From: UMGS1781 sp045628105
GTDB lineage: Bacteria > Bacillota > Clostridia > TANB77 > CAG-508
Direction: 5' to 3'
DNA: 32,389 nucleotides
Assembly (NCBI GenBank): GCA_045628105.1
Contig: JAZQOX010000002.1
Span: 1 to 32,389, forward strand
A program made the position numbers and the translations under genes. Each line of letters opens with the position of its first letter. The first letter of the stretch is position 1. Shown one piece after another: positions 23,260-31,244 of the stretch. Under the pieces are notes generated by a model. That model searched no databases. It saw nothing but the letters and a program-made list of their open reading frames with translations, and had not been told where the DNA came from.

Positions 23260-23865
23260 CTAAATAGAAATGAAATCCTTAAAATTATTAAATTTTGATT
23301 CACCAATTCCACTTATATTCATTAATTCTTCAACTGATTTAAAATTTCCATTTGTTTCTCTATAATTTATTATCTTGGAAGCGGTGGATGAGCCAATTCC
23401 AGGAAGTGTTTCTAATTCGGATTTAGTAGCAGAATTTATATTAACTATATTTGGTGATGAATTAGAATCGGGAATAACTATATTTTCTCCAGCTGAATCT
23501 TGAATATAATTAATATTTGAATCATAAATACTTGGAACATAAATTTTTTGACCATCTTTTAAAATGTAAGCAAGATTAATTTTAGATATATCAATAAATG
23601 GAGTAGAACCACCAGCAGCATTAATTGCATCTGAAATTCTTGAATTTTTCGGAATAGAAATAATTCCAGGAGAATTTACTTCTCCATCTACATGTACAAT
23701 TATATATTCTTGATTGGATTCCTGTATATTAGCAACATCAGAAATATAAAATTCATTAATCGAAAAAGATTCAGAATGATCAAACTTTAAAAAATAAACT
23801 ATAAAACAAAGAACAATAACAAATGAAACTATTATAAATATAATTTTTTTACTAAAAACTTTCAT
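23260..23865 (-). CDS. comEA: ComEA-type competence DNA receptor
   Basis: ComEA binds double-stranded DNA at the outer face of the membrane during natural transformation. The 201-residue protein has one N-terminal membrane segment (about 8-26), an SLBB domain (about 54-110, with VHVDGEVNSPGIISIP) and a C-terminal pair of helix-hairpin-helix motifs (about 140-200, with NINSATKSELETLPGIG and NISGIGESKFNNF). Domain order and length are normal. AGGAGG lies six bases before ATG. The channel gene comEC, often next in line, is not present here; two unrelated genes follow instead. A stand-alone protein of this type may also have non-competence roles. Confidence 0.88.
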   Translation of the reverse strand: MKVFSKKIIFIIVSFVIVLCFIVYFLKFDHSESFSINEFYISDVANIQESNQEYIIVHVDGEVNSPGIISIPKNSRISDAINAAGGSTPFIDISKINLAYILKDGQKIYVPSIYDSNINYIQDSAGENIVIPDSNSSPNIVNINSATKSELETLPGIGSSTASKIINYRETNGNFKSVEELMNISGIGESKFNNFKDFISI

Positions 23866-23944
23866 AAAAAACCTCCTAAAATATTGTTTTTTTTACAAAT
23901 TTATATTATCATTTAAAATATAATTATAAAAGGAAGGGTAACAT

Positions 23945-25174
23945 ATGAGATTAAAGAGTTTGATAGTATTTTTATGTGCTTTAATTTTCTTGGGCACAAC
24001 AAAAGTACAAGCTGAAACACCAGAAATAACAGCAACATCAGGTGTAGTTATTGATTGCATTGATGGAAAAATTTTATGCAGTAAAAATATGAATGAAAAA
24101 GTATATCCGGCAAGTCTTACAAAAATCTTAACAGCAATAATTGTTGTAGAAAATAAAAACATGGATGAAAAAATAGTAGTTAATCAATCAGCAATAGATA
24201 AGGTTGAATATGGATATCTTACATCAAATATTAAAGATGGAGAAATTTTTACGACTGAAGAGTTATTAAATGTATTATTAATATCATCATGTAATGATGT
24301 TGCAAATGTTTTTGCAGAAAATATTGCAGGGACTTCAGAACAGTTTACACATATGATGAATGAAAAAGCAAAAGAAATAGGGTGTACAAATAGTAATTTT
24401 ACTAATTGTACAGGAGAACATAACGAAAAGCATTATTCAACTGCACATGATTTAGCTTTAATTGGAAAATATGCAATGCAGTTTGATGAAATAAAGAAAA
24501 TAGTTAGTAAGATTTCATATACTCTTGAACCTACAGAAATATATTCGGGGAATAGGCTTTTTCAAACAAGTAATGAGATGATTTTAAGAGGAAGCTCAAA
24601 CTACAATAGATATGTAAGCGGCATAAAAACAGGATTTACAACACCTGCTGGATATTGTCTAATGATTTATTCTGAAAAAAATGATATGCCTTTTGTTACA
24701 GTTGTAATGAAATCTACAACATCGAATAGTAGATATGATGATTCAGAAAAACTATTTAATTATGCATATGAAAATAACAAATTAAGGAAAATAGCAACAT
24801 TAGGAACAAATCTACAAACATTAAGTATAAAAAAAGCAACATCTGATACAAAAAAATTAAATGTAATACTAGACAGGGACATAACAGCAGTTGTAAATAA
24901 AGAAAATTTAAATACAAATATTGAACCTAAAATTACAATAAACGATAATTTAAAAGCTCCAATAAAAAAAGGGAAAGTAATTGGAAGCGTTGAGTACGAA
25001 ATAGAAGGCAAAACATATAAAGGAAATTTACTTGCAGAAAGTGATGTGAAAAGAAGCAAATCTGGATTAGCATTAATAGGAACTTTTATTGGATTAGTTA
25101 TTTTATTTGGAACATTGAGAGTTATAAGTATTCAAAAAAGAAGAAAAACATTAAATAAAATTAGAAAAAAATAA
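23945..25174 (+). CDS. D-alanyl-D-alanine carboxypeptidase (DacA/DacF type)
   Basis: This low-molecular-weight penicillin-binding protein trims the terminal D-Ala of peptidoglycan stem peptides. The 409-residue protein has a signal peptide ending near VQA (residue 23) and a serine-type transpeptidase fold with Ser57-Leu-Thr-Lys60, the SCN motif (115-117) and KTG (228-230). A C-terminal β-domain follows, then a membrane helix (about 375-395) with a basic tail as anchor. The S11-family active site is complete. GGAAGG precedes ATG. It is divergent from comEA and ends at a terminator shared with the LCP gene. dacF is often sporulation-linked and dacA vegetative; sequence alone does not decide, so no symbol is given. 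Confidence 0.93.
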   Translation: MRLKSLIVFLCALIFLGTTKVQAETPEITATSGVVIDCIDGKILCSKNMNEKVYPASLTKILTAIIVVENKNMDEKIVVNQSAIDKVEYGYLTSNIKDGEIFTTEELLNVLLISSCNDVANVFAENIAGTSEQFTHMMNEKAKEIGCTNSNFTNCTGEHNEKHYSTAHDLALIGKYAMQFDEIKKIVSKISYTLEPTEIYSGNRLFQTSNEMILRGSSNYNRYVSGIKTGFTTPAGYCLMIYSEKNDMPFVTVVMKSTTSNSRYDDSEKLFNYAYENNKLRKIATLGTNLQTLSIKKATSDTKKLNVILDRDITAVVNKENLNTNIEPKITINDNLKAPIKKGKVIGSVEYEIEGKTYKGNLLAESDVKRSKSGLALIGTFIGLVILFGTLRVISIQKRRKTLNKIRKK

Positions 25175-25182
25175 TAAGATTT

Positions 25183-25207
25183 AGCAGCCTATAAAGGCTG
25201 CTTTTTT
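25183..25207. terminator. Terminator between carboxypeptidase and LCP genes
   Basis: An 8-base GC-rich stem (25183-25190 with 25195-25202) closes on ATAA and runs into a T tract. It lies between convergent genes. Confidence 0.88.
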
Positions 25208-25208
25208 A

Positions 25209-26231
25209 TTAATCTTGAGATTCAACATCAGTTTCAATTTCTGTAGATTCAGGATCTTTATCTAAGAAGAAGTCAGATACTATTTCTTTTGTAGCTTCTT
25301 CATCAGGGAAGAAGAACCAAATACCGTTAACAACTTCATCTTTACCAGGTACTATACCTGTTTTGATATTTTCTGTATTCATTTCCATAGCATAAGGTAA
25401 GTAATCTTTTACTAAATCTAAATCCATATTTGTTTTTACATAGTCCTTAAAAATATCAATGATATTAGATATTTCTTTAACATTTTTAAATTTTAAAGAT
25501 TGTTTTGCGATTTCCATTATAACATTACGTTGAGTTTTGTTTCTTCCATGGTCCTCCATACCGTAGCTATATGGATAGGTAGTACCATTATTATTATGTC
25601 TAAATCTAACTAACTGCTCAACTTGGGCACCTGTTAAAGTTTGTTGACCTGCTTTTAAATGAATATGTAAATTTTGAGTTGGATCATCATAGTTCATGTT
25701 TATTGGAACATCATAATCTAACCCGCCGATAGTATCTACTAATTTTATAAGAGCTTCAGTATCTACTAAAATATAATATTGTAAGTCTAAACCAGTAAGT
25801 TTATTAACAGCTTCAACTGTTTTTTCAGGTGTCTTTCCATAATTATAAAGTGAATTTATTTTATGATACCATGAAGCAGATGATTTTTTATCTCCGGTAA
25901 ATGTATCTCTAGGAATAGATAACATTGATGCTTCTTGAGTTTTAGGGTCATATGATGCAATAATAAGTGTATCAGACATTCCTGTACTTTCGCCCATAAT
26001 TAATACCTGAAGTTTATCCAAAGTTTCAACAGTATGTTGATCATGACCTAAAATTGCCATAAAAACATTTCCACCAGCTCTATATAGCCTTATGCCAACA
26101 AAAATTCCTAAACCAATCAATAAAAGTAATATAATTTTTAAAATAATATGTCTTTTTTTTCTTTTTATAGCTCTTCCAGATTTCATATTTGTAGAATTAT
26201 TATTATCATTAGTTTTTACATTTTTTTTCAT
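25209..26231 (-). CDS. LytR-CpsA-Psr (LCP) family glycopolymer ligase
   Basis: LCP enzymes transfer teichoic acids, capsule or other glycopolymers from lipid carriers to peptidoglycan. The 340-residue protein has a basic cytoplasmic N-terminus, one membrane segment (about 30-50) and an extracellular LCP domain. Visible LCP motifs are SDTLIIASYDP, SIPRDTF, the HKINSLYNYG segment, DTIGGLDYDVP, and QLVRFRHNNNG with GRNKTQRN, whose arginines and aspartates bind the diphosphate. The tail is acidic. The start is the ATG at 26231, with GGAGG 11 bases upstream; the longer frame would begin inside the promoter. The promoter spacer is a 16-base homopolymer tract, which may make expression variable. Confidence 0.93.
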   Translation of the reverse strand: MKKNVKTNDNNNSTNMKSGRAIKRKKRHIILKIILLLLIGLGIFVGIRLYRAGGNVFMAILGHDQHTVETLDKLQVLIMGESTGMSDTLIIASYDPKTQEASMLSIPRDTFTGDKKSSASWYHKINSLYNYGKTPEKTVEAVNKLTGLDLQYYILVDTEALIKLVDTIGGLDYDVPINMNYDDPTQNLHIHLKAGQQTLTGAQVEQLVRFRHNNNGTTYPYSYGMEDHGRNKTQRNVIMEIAKQSLKFKNVKEISNIIDIFKDYVKTNMDLDLVKDYLPYAMEMNTENIKTGIVPGKDEVVNGIWFFFPDEEATKEIVSDFFLDKDPESTEIETDVESQD

Positions 26232-26265
26232 AAATTGTTTAACCTCCATAAATTTAACATTAACA

Positions 26266-26294
26266 AGTATATCAAAAAAAAAAAAAAAATTCAA
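26266..26294 (-). promoter_or_regulatory. LCP promoter with homopolymer spacer
   Basis: On the - strand TTGAAT (26289-26294), a 17-base spacer made of 15 T followed by GA, and TATACT (26266-26271) with TG in the extended -10 position. The spacer length is optimal as assembled. Gain or loss of a few T residues would change promoter strength. Confidence 0.7.
26274..26289. repeat. Homopolymer tract of 16 A (+ strand)
   Basis: Sixteen A in a row, the longest mononucleotide run I see in the window. It lies within the LCP promoter between the -10 box and the end of the -35 box. Confidence 0.95.
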
Positions 26295-26312
26295 CTAAAT
26301 TCAATAAAAATA

Positions 26313-26341
26313 TTGACTAATTTGTAAAAATATGTTATTAT
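26313..26341 (+). promoter_or_regulatory. Predicted promoter of tRNA-Arg
   Basis: TTGACT (26313-26318), 17 bases, and TATTAT (26336-26341) with TGT before it (extended -10). The -10 box ends 16 bases before the mature tRNA 5' end. It is divergent from the LCP promoter, with 18 bases between the -35 boxes. Confidence 0.75.
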
Positions 26342-26357
26342 TAAATACGTTCGTAAT

Positions 26358-26434
<77 letters not shown>

Positions 26435-26440
26435 AAAAAA

Positions 26441-26469
26441 GCTTATATCAATGATATAAGCTTTTTTTT
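26441..26469 (+). terminator. Terminator of tRNA-Arg
   Basis: A stem GCTTATAT/ATATAAGC around a five-base loop is flanked by A residues and followed by eight T. It starts seven bases after the CCA end. Confidence 0.88.
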
Positions 26470-26480
26470 ATTAAATTTTT

Positions 26481-26513
26481 TTGTGTCAATAGGGACGGGA
26501 AATTTTGACACAA
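26481..26513. repeat. Intergenic inverted repeat with GGGACGGG core
   Basis: TTGTGTCAA (26481-26489) and its exact complement (26505-26513) flank a 15-base loop that contains AGGGACGGGAAA. It lies between the tRNA terminator and murA. The core repeats the GGGACGG word of the element at 3704-3763. Confidence 0.7.
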
Positions 26514-26571
26514 CTTTTAACTTTTAAATTGCAGTTTGCATAATATATACTAAATTGAGGAGGAGGATATT

Positions 26572-27822
26572 ATGGCAAGCTACATAATAGAGGGTGGAAA
26601 TAAGCTAGAAGGAGAAGTAAGAATATCTGGTTCGAAAAATGCGTCTCTTCCTATACTTGCAGCAACTATTTTAAGTGGAAGCACTACAACATTATATAAT
26701 GTTCCAAATATTGAAGATACAAAAAATATGATGAAAATATTACAAGTATTAGGCTGTAAAATAACAAAAAAAAATGGAAAAATAATAATAAATTCAAAAA
26801 ATATGATATCATATAAAATACCTGATGAATTAATGAGAATGATGAGATCTTCAGTTGTTTTGGCAGGTTCAATTATTGGAAGAATGAAAAAAGTTCAGTT
26901 TTCGTATCCAGGGGGCTGTGATATAGGAACAAGACCTATAGATTTGCATTTAAAGGCCTTTAAAAAACTAGGAATTAATATTGAGGAAGATGGTAGTAAT
27001 ATTTTATGCTCTTCTGATAAAATTAGCGGAAGTAATATTGATTTAGATTTTCCTTCAGTAGGTGCTACCGAAAATACTATTCTTGCATCTGTTTTAGGAA
27101 CAGGAACTACAATTATTACAAATGCTGCAATGGAACCTGAAATAATTGATTTGCAAAAATTTTTAAATAAAATGGGAGCAAAAGTTGAGGGAGCTGGAAC
27201 TAATTTAATAAAAATAACAGGAGTAAGAAATTTAAAGGATGTAAGCTATAATATTATGCCAGATAGAATTGAAACGGGAACAATTTTATGTATGGCAGCC
27301 ATAACATCAGGAAAGGTACGACTAAAAAGTATTAAAACAGATCATATTATTCCAGTAATAAATAAACTAGAGGAAACTGGTGCAAAATTTAAAACAGAAC
27401 AGGATGGTTTAATAATAGAGGGCCCCAAAAGATTAAAAGGAGTAGATATAAAAACAATGCCCTATCCTGGATTTCCAACAGATATGCAGTCAATTTTTGC
27501 AAGCATTCTCACAGTTGCAAAAGGAAATTCTTTAATAGTTGAAAATATTTTCGAAAACAGATACAAATTTATAAATGAACTTGGAAGAATGGGGGCAAAA
27601 GTTACAATAGAGGGTAGAGCAGCAATTATTAAGGGTGTTAGAAAATTAACAGGAACAGATGTATATGCAACAGATTTAAGAGGAGGAGCAGCACTTGTGA
27701 CAGCAGCACTTGCAGCAAGGGGAATAACTAAAATAAACAATATACAATACATTTTAAGAGGATATGAAAACTTAGATAAAAAATTAACAAGTTTAGGTGC
27801 AAAAATTATTTATGAAAAATAG
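26572..27822 (+). CDS. murA: UDP-N-acetylglucosamine 1-carboxyvinyltransferase
   Basis: MurA transfers enolpyruvate from PEP to UDP-GlcNAc, the first committed step of peptidoglycan synthesis. The 416-residue protein has Lys22-Asn23 in GSKNASLPILA, the MRSSVVLAGSIIGR segment, and the catalytic loop PGGCDIGTRPIDLH with Cys116, so it belongs to the fosfomycin-sensitive Cys type. PTDMQSIFA and DLRGGAALVTAALAA are also typical. Low-GC Gram-positives often have two MurA paralogues; linkage to divIB favours the main one. GAGGAGGAGG lies before ATG. A strong hairpin separates it from divIB. Confidence 0.96.
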   Translation: MASYIIEGGNKLEGEVRISGSKNASLPILAATILSGSTTTLYNVPNIEDTKNMMKILQVLGCKITKKNGKIIINSKNMISYKIPDELMRMMRSSVVLAGSIIGRMKKVQFSYPGGCDIGTRPIDLHLKAFKKLGINIEEDGSNILCSSDKISGSNIDLDFPSVGATENTILASVLGTGTTIITNAAMEPEIIDLQKFLNKMGAKVEGAGTNLIKITGVRNLKDVSYNIMPDRIETGTILCMAAITSGKVRLKSIKTDHIIPVINKLEETGAKFKTEQDGLIIEGPKRLKGVDIKTMPYPGFPTDMQSIFASILTVAKGNSLIVENIFENRYKFINELGRMGAKVTIEGRAAIIKGVRKLTGTDVYATDLRGGAALVTAALAARGITKINNIQYILRGYENLDKKLTSLGAKIIYEK

Positions 27823-27856
27823 AGATAAAACATTGCAAATTTAAAATAAATAATAT

Positions 27857-27896
27857 AAAATATCATTGGTTAATAGCATTTAACTAATGATATTTT
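27857..27896 (+). terminator. Terminator between murA and divIB
   Basis: A 17-base stem with one G-T pair (27857-27873 with 27880-27896) closes on six bases and ends in a T run. It contains the in-frame ATG at 27887, which is therefore rejected as the divIB start. Some read-through is possible, as the next gene shows no clear separate promoter. Confidence 0.8.
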
Positions 27897-27916
27897 TTGA
27901 ATTAAGGAGCAGTTTT

Positions 27917-28732
27917 GTGAAAAACGTAAAAAATAATAATCAAAACACAAAAAAAAATAGCAAAAAGCAGTTAAACAAAAAAAATGGAAAAAAAGTTCAA
28001 AAGAAAAAAAATATAAAACTAAGAAAAGCAATTTTAATAATTATAATAATGTTAATATTAATTATTATTTTTACATTAATCCTATTTTCAGATTTATTTA
28101 GTATCAAGCAGATTACAGTTGTAAATAATTCTAAAATTAGCTCAGAGGAAATTATTGAAAAATCGGATTTGATGGTTGGAAGTAACATGTTTAAAAAGCT
28201 AAAGGTAAAAAGCAAAGCAAATATAAAGAAAGAACCATATATTGAAAATGTAAAAATAAAAAAGAAATTAAATGGTGAAGTAATAATAGAGGTTGAAGAA
28301 CGTGTACCAACATATATGTTGGTAAAAGAAGTTGGATATGCTTATATAAATAATCAAGGGTACATATTGGAAAATTCTGAAATACCTTTACAACTTCCTA
28401 TTATAATAGGATATGAAAGCAGTAACATAGAACCAGGAGAAAGATTAATAAGTAAAGATTTAGAAAAACTTGATACTGTAAATGAAATTTTTAGAACGGC
28501 AAACAGTAATGGAATTGCAGAAAAAATATATTCAATTGATATTTCAAACAAAGGTAATTATATTCTACAAATTCCTACTGAAGATAAAGACGTTGAGTTT
28601 GGAGACAAAACAAATATCAATGTAAAAATATTATGGATAGTGGATTTGATAGAAAAAACAAAAGGAATTCCAGGAACAATTGTATTAAATGTTACAAATA
28701 TCAAAAAGGTATATTTTAGAGAAAGAGTATAA
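27917..28732 (+). CDS. divIB: Cell division protein DivIB/FtsQ
   Basis: DivIB (FtsQ) is a bitopic divisome protein that stabilises FtsL and DivIC and acts in septal wall synthesis. The 271-residue protein has a very Lys/Asn-rich cytoplasmic N-terminus (about 1-45), one membrane segment (about 46-66), a POTRA domain beginning FSIKQITVVNNSKISSEEII, and an FtsQ domain with VEERVPTYML. The GTG start at 27917 fits the GGAG site eight bases upstream; the earlier ATG sits in the terminator. The N-terminal coding region has several A runs of eight or nine. DUF881 genes and the small basic protein follow, the usual order in Bacillota. Confidence 0.9.
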   Translation: MKNVKNNNQNTKKNSKKQLNKKNGKKVQKKKNIKLRKAILIIIIMLILIIIFTLILFSDLFSIKQITVVNNSKISSEEIIEKSDLMVGSNMFKKLKVKSKANIKKEPYIENVKIKKKLNGEVIIEVEERVPTYMLVKEVGYAYINNQGYILENSEIPLQLPIIIGYESSNIEPGERLISKDLEKLDTVNEIFRTANSNGIAEKIYSIDISNKGNYILQIPTEDKDVEFGDKTNINVKILWIVDLIEKTKGIPGTIVLNVTNIKKVYFRERV

Positions 28733-28761
28733 AATTTAAGAGAATGGAGGAGAAATTTTAG

Positions 28762-29478
28762 GTGAAAAAAGTTGCAATAACATTAGGAGCAGTATGCTTT
28801 GTATTAACAGCTTCAATATGCATACAAGTTAAAACTTTAAAAAGCATAACAGAAAATGAAGGAATATCACTAAATGATAATGCAGAATTAAAAGATGAAG
28901 TTTTAAAGTGGAGACAGAATTATAAAGATGTTTATAGCCAATTAGAGGATGCTGAAGAAAGACTTGAAAAAGTTAGAACACAAGCTGCTAATAGTAATAC
29001 CACAGATAGCAAAACAGAAGAAGCTATAAAAAACAATAACAAACTTCTAGGACTATCTGAAGTTAAGGGGAGCGGAGTTATTATTAGGTTAGATGATAAT
29101 AGAGAAATTAAAGCTGATGAAGTTCTTGATATAACATCTTTTTTAGTACATGATGGAGATTTAATTCATATTGTAAATGAATTATTCAACGCTGGAGCAG
29201 ACGCAGTGTCAATTAATGGAAAAAGGGTTGTATATAATACATCAATTTTATGTGATGGAAATATTATAAGAGTGAATGGGGAAATTGTAGGTGTTCCAGT
29301 TGAGATAAAAGCAATTGGTTATCCAGAAAGATTATATTATGATGCTGCAGTAAGACAGGGAGGATATTTGCAATTAATGGCAGAAGACGGAGTAATAGTA
29401 AGTATTGAAAAAAGCAATGACATAACAATTCCTAAGTATGAAGGAGTTTATAAATATGAGTATATTTCAGGTAAATAA
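28762..29478 (+). CDS. DUF881 family membrane protein, first copy
   Basis: The 238-residue protein has an N-terminal membrane segment (about 4-22), a coiled-coil stretch (about 35-80) and a DUF881 domain (about 95-235). Typical blocks are GSGVIIRLDDN, LIHIVNELFNAGADAVSINGKRVV and VEIKAIGYPERL. DUF881 proteins are encoded in the division and wall cluster of Gram-positives, and their function is unknown. The GTG start has GGAGG 11 bases upstream. The gene overlaps the second DUF881 gene by 23 bases, so translation is probably coupled. Confidence 0.88.
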   Translation: MKKVAITLGAVCFVLTASICIQVKTLKSITENEGISLNDNAELKDEVLKWRQNYKDVYSQLEDAEERLEKVRTQAANSNTTDSKTEEAIKNNNKLLGLSEVKGSGVIIRLDDNREIKADEVLDITSFLVHDGDLIHIVNELFNAGADAVSINGKRVVYNTSILCDGNIIRVNGEIVGVPVEIKAIGYPERLYYDAAVRQGGYLQLMAEDGVIVSIEKSNDITIPKYEGVYKYEYISGK

Positions 29479-30196
29479 AATAAAAAGAATAAAACTGAAG
29501 AAAGGTAAAATCACAATTACAATTACAATTGGAATAATGTGTTTAATTCTTACGAGTGTCATTTTTATGCAAGTAAAAACAATAAGCCAGACAGATATTT
29601 CTGAATTAGAATTAATGAGGGAAAGTGAACTTAAAACAGAAATTACATCTCTTAAAGCTAAATACGAAGAAACACTTGAAAAAATAAAAGAAACTAACAC
29701 TAAAATATTAGATTATGAAGGAGCAGTTGCAAATGGGAAAAAGGCCTCACAGCTTCTTGAAAATGAATTATTAGAAACAGAAAAATTACTAGGAAAAGAA
29801 AAGGTTTCTGGTGAAGGAATAATAATTAAAATGGAAAATGAAGGCACTAATAAAATAAAAGCGAATGACTTATTAGAATTGGTGAATTTGTTAAAAAATG
29901 CTGGTGCAGAAGCAATTTCAATAAATGATGAAAGAATAGTATATGATTCATATATATCAGATATAACAAACTCTAATATTATTACAGTTAAGGGAACAAG
30001 AATTACAGCACCATATACAATAAAAGCAATAGGAAATACAACATATTTAGAGAGTGCGGTATCTCAAAAAAATTATGGGTATATAGATACTCAAATAGCG
30101 GCAGGCAAACGTGTTACACTAGAAAGATCAACTAATATAACAATTTTAAAACATGGAAAAGGTTTAGATTTTGAATATGTTAAGGAGGGCGAATAA
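29456..30196 (+). CDS. DUF881 family membrane protein, second copy
   Basis: The 246-residue protein has a basic N-terminus, a membrane segment (about 15-35), a coiled coil (about 45-100) and a DUF881 domain with GEGIIIKMENEG, LLELVNLLKNAGAEAISIND and YTIKAIGNTTYL. It is a diverged paralogue of the gene before it. The start is the ATG at 29456, nine bases after AAGGAG (29441-29446) within the upstream gene; an ATG at 29438 overlaps that site and is rejected. The small basic protein gene starts two bases after the stop, so the three genes form a tight unit. Confidence 0.88.
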   Translation: MSIFQVNKIKRIKLKKGKITITITIGIMCLILTSVIFMQVKTISQTDISELELMRESELKTEITSLKAKYEETLEKIKETNTKILDYEGAVANGKKASQLLENELLETEKLLGKEKVSGEGIIIKMENEGTNKIKANDLLELVNLLKNAGAEAISINDERIVYDSYISDITNSNIITVKGTRITAPYTIKAIGNTTYLESAVSQKNYGYIDTQIAAGKRVTLERSTNITILKHGKGLDFEYVKEGE

Positions 30197-30198
30197 AT

Positions 30199-30582
30199 AT
30201 GGTAGCAATAGCAATTTTAATTGGATGTGTTTTAGGAGCAATAATTGGAATGAATGGACCAGTTATATCATATGCATATACTGGATATTTAGCAATTGCA
30301 ATAATAGCGGCTTTAGATTCGGTTTTTGGAGGAATTACTTCAGTATTAAAAGGAAACTTTGATATTAAAATATTCATATCTGGATTTTTTGGAAATGCAA
30401 TATTATCAATACTACTAACATGGTTAGGAGTAAAATTAAATGTAGATATTTACCTGGCAGCTGTTGTAGTATTTGTAGGAAGAATGTTTACAAATCTTGC
30501 AATTATACGTAGATATTATATTGATAGATGGAGTCAAAACATAAAAAAACAAGAAAAAAGAAGGCATAAAAAATTGGGATGA
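30199..30582 (+). CDS. sbp: Small basic family membrane protein (DUF1290, Sbp)
   Basis: The 127-residue protein has three or four membrane segments and a basic C-terminal tail (KKQEKRRHKK). It matches DUF1290 (Sbp of Bacillus subtilis), with GYLAIAIIAALDSVFGGI, FISGFFGNAILSILLTWLGV, VDIYLAAVVVFVGRMFTNLAIIRR and the tail in order. Its role is unknown; the gene is usually placed between division genes. GGAGGG lies nine bases before ATG. The last codons and the stop lie inside a long hairpin (30563-30602), so the operon ends here and ftsA and ftsZ do not follow. Confidence 0.9.
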   Translation: MVAIAILIGCVLGAIIGMNGPVISYAYTGYLAIAIIAALDSVFGGITSVLKGNFDIKIFISGFFGNAILSILLTWLGVKLNVDIYLAAVVVFVGRMFTNLAIIRRYYIDRWSQNIKKQEKRRHKKLG

Positions 30583-30602
30583 TATCCCAATTTTTTTATG
30601 CC
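30563..30602. terminator. Terminator after the small basic protein gene
   Basis: A stem GGCATAAAAAATTGGGA (30563-30579) pairs with 30585-30602, with one extra T in the second arm and a TGATA loop that holds the stop codon. The T7 run in the second arm fits termination; the convergent cvpA gene can use the other strand. Confidence 0.85.
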
Positions 30603-30608
30603 TTAAAG

Positions 30609-31229
30609 TTATGCAATAAATTTTAATAATATATTATTATTATATAAAATCGATGCAACAGTTGTAGACTGAATAGTTGATAAAATAGGTGCATCAATTA
30701 AAGGTGCTATCAAAGAAATAACTGCAAATCCTACGAATACTATAAAAATTCCATTTAATAAACCATATAATGTACCTCCAAGTTTATTAAATTGATTAAG
30801 AATTGGAAGTTTTGCAATTGCATCTGCTAAAATAGTTACAAAATGTAAAATGATTTTAGCAACAAGAAAAATTACTAAAAAACATCCAGTATTTATTATA
30901 AGATTTGATATTTTAACAGCTATTTCTTGTACAGTATTTTCACCATTTTTTAAAATAAAAACAGGCAAGTTTGAAATTAAATCAGGTTGAGTAGCATCAG
31001 ATAAATTTTCAATTTTAATATTTGGAGTTAACACATGTTGAATGCTTTCATCAATTGAAGTTTTTTGTATAACGATTGATGAGAATGGTTTGAAAAAGAT
31101 GAATGCTAAAATTATTGCAATAAAAAATGTACATAAGTTTAAAGCTACTTTTATAAGTCCCTTTTTATATCCAAGAAAAGTAGATATTAAAATTATAGCA
31201 ATAACAGCTAAATCAATAATTAATGACAT
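30609..31229 (-). CDS. CvpA family membrane protein
   Basis: The 206-residue protein begins with SLIIDLAVIAIILISTFLGYKKGLIK, the CvpA N-terminal signature, and has about four membrane segments (about 3-22, 25-46, 110-135, 155-178). An extracytoplasmic loop lies between the second and third. CvpA was named for colicin V production in E. coli, but in clostridia its role is not established. The start is the ATG at 31229: AGGAGG overlaps the in-frame GTG at 31241, which is rejected. It follows the DUF5711 gene by 15 bases in what looks like a two-gene operon. Confidence 0.85.
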   Translation of the reverse strand: MSLIIDLAVIAIILISTFLGYKKGLIKVALNLCTFFIAIILAFIFFKPFSSIVIQKTSIDESIQHVLTPNIKIENLSDATQPDLISNLPVFILKNGENTVQEIAVKISNLIINTGCFLVIFLVAKIILHFVTILADAIAKLPILNQFNKLGGTLYGLLNGIFIVFVGFAVISLIAPLIDAPILSTIQSTTVASILYNNNILLKFIA

Positions 31230-31244
31230 ATTAAAATTCACCTC

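Noticed and set aside
27887..27889. ATG as the divIB start
   Set aside because: It lies inside the second arm of a terminator hairpin, and the GGAG site lies after it, pointing to GTG 27917.
27950..28015. A runs of eight to nine bases in the divIB N-terminal coding region as a translational phase switch
   Set aside because: Such Lys/Asn-rich stretches are expected in AT-rich genomes, and the runs are short and interrupted; no evidence of an alternative frame.
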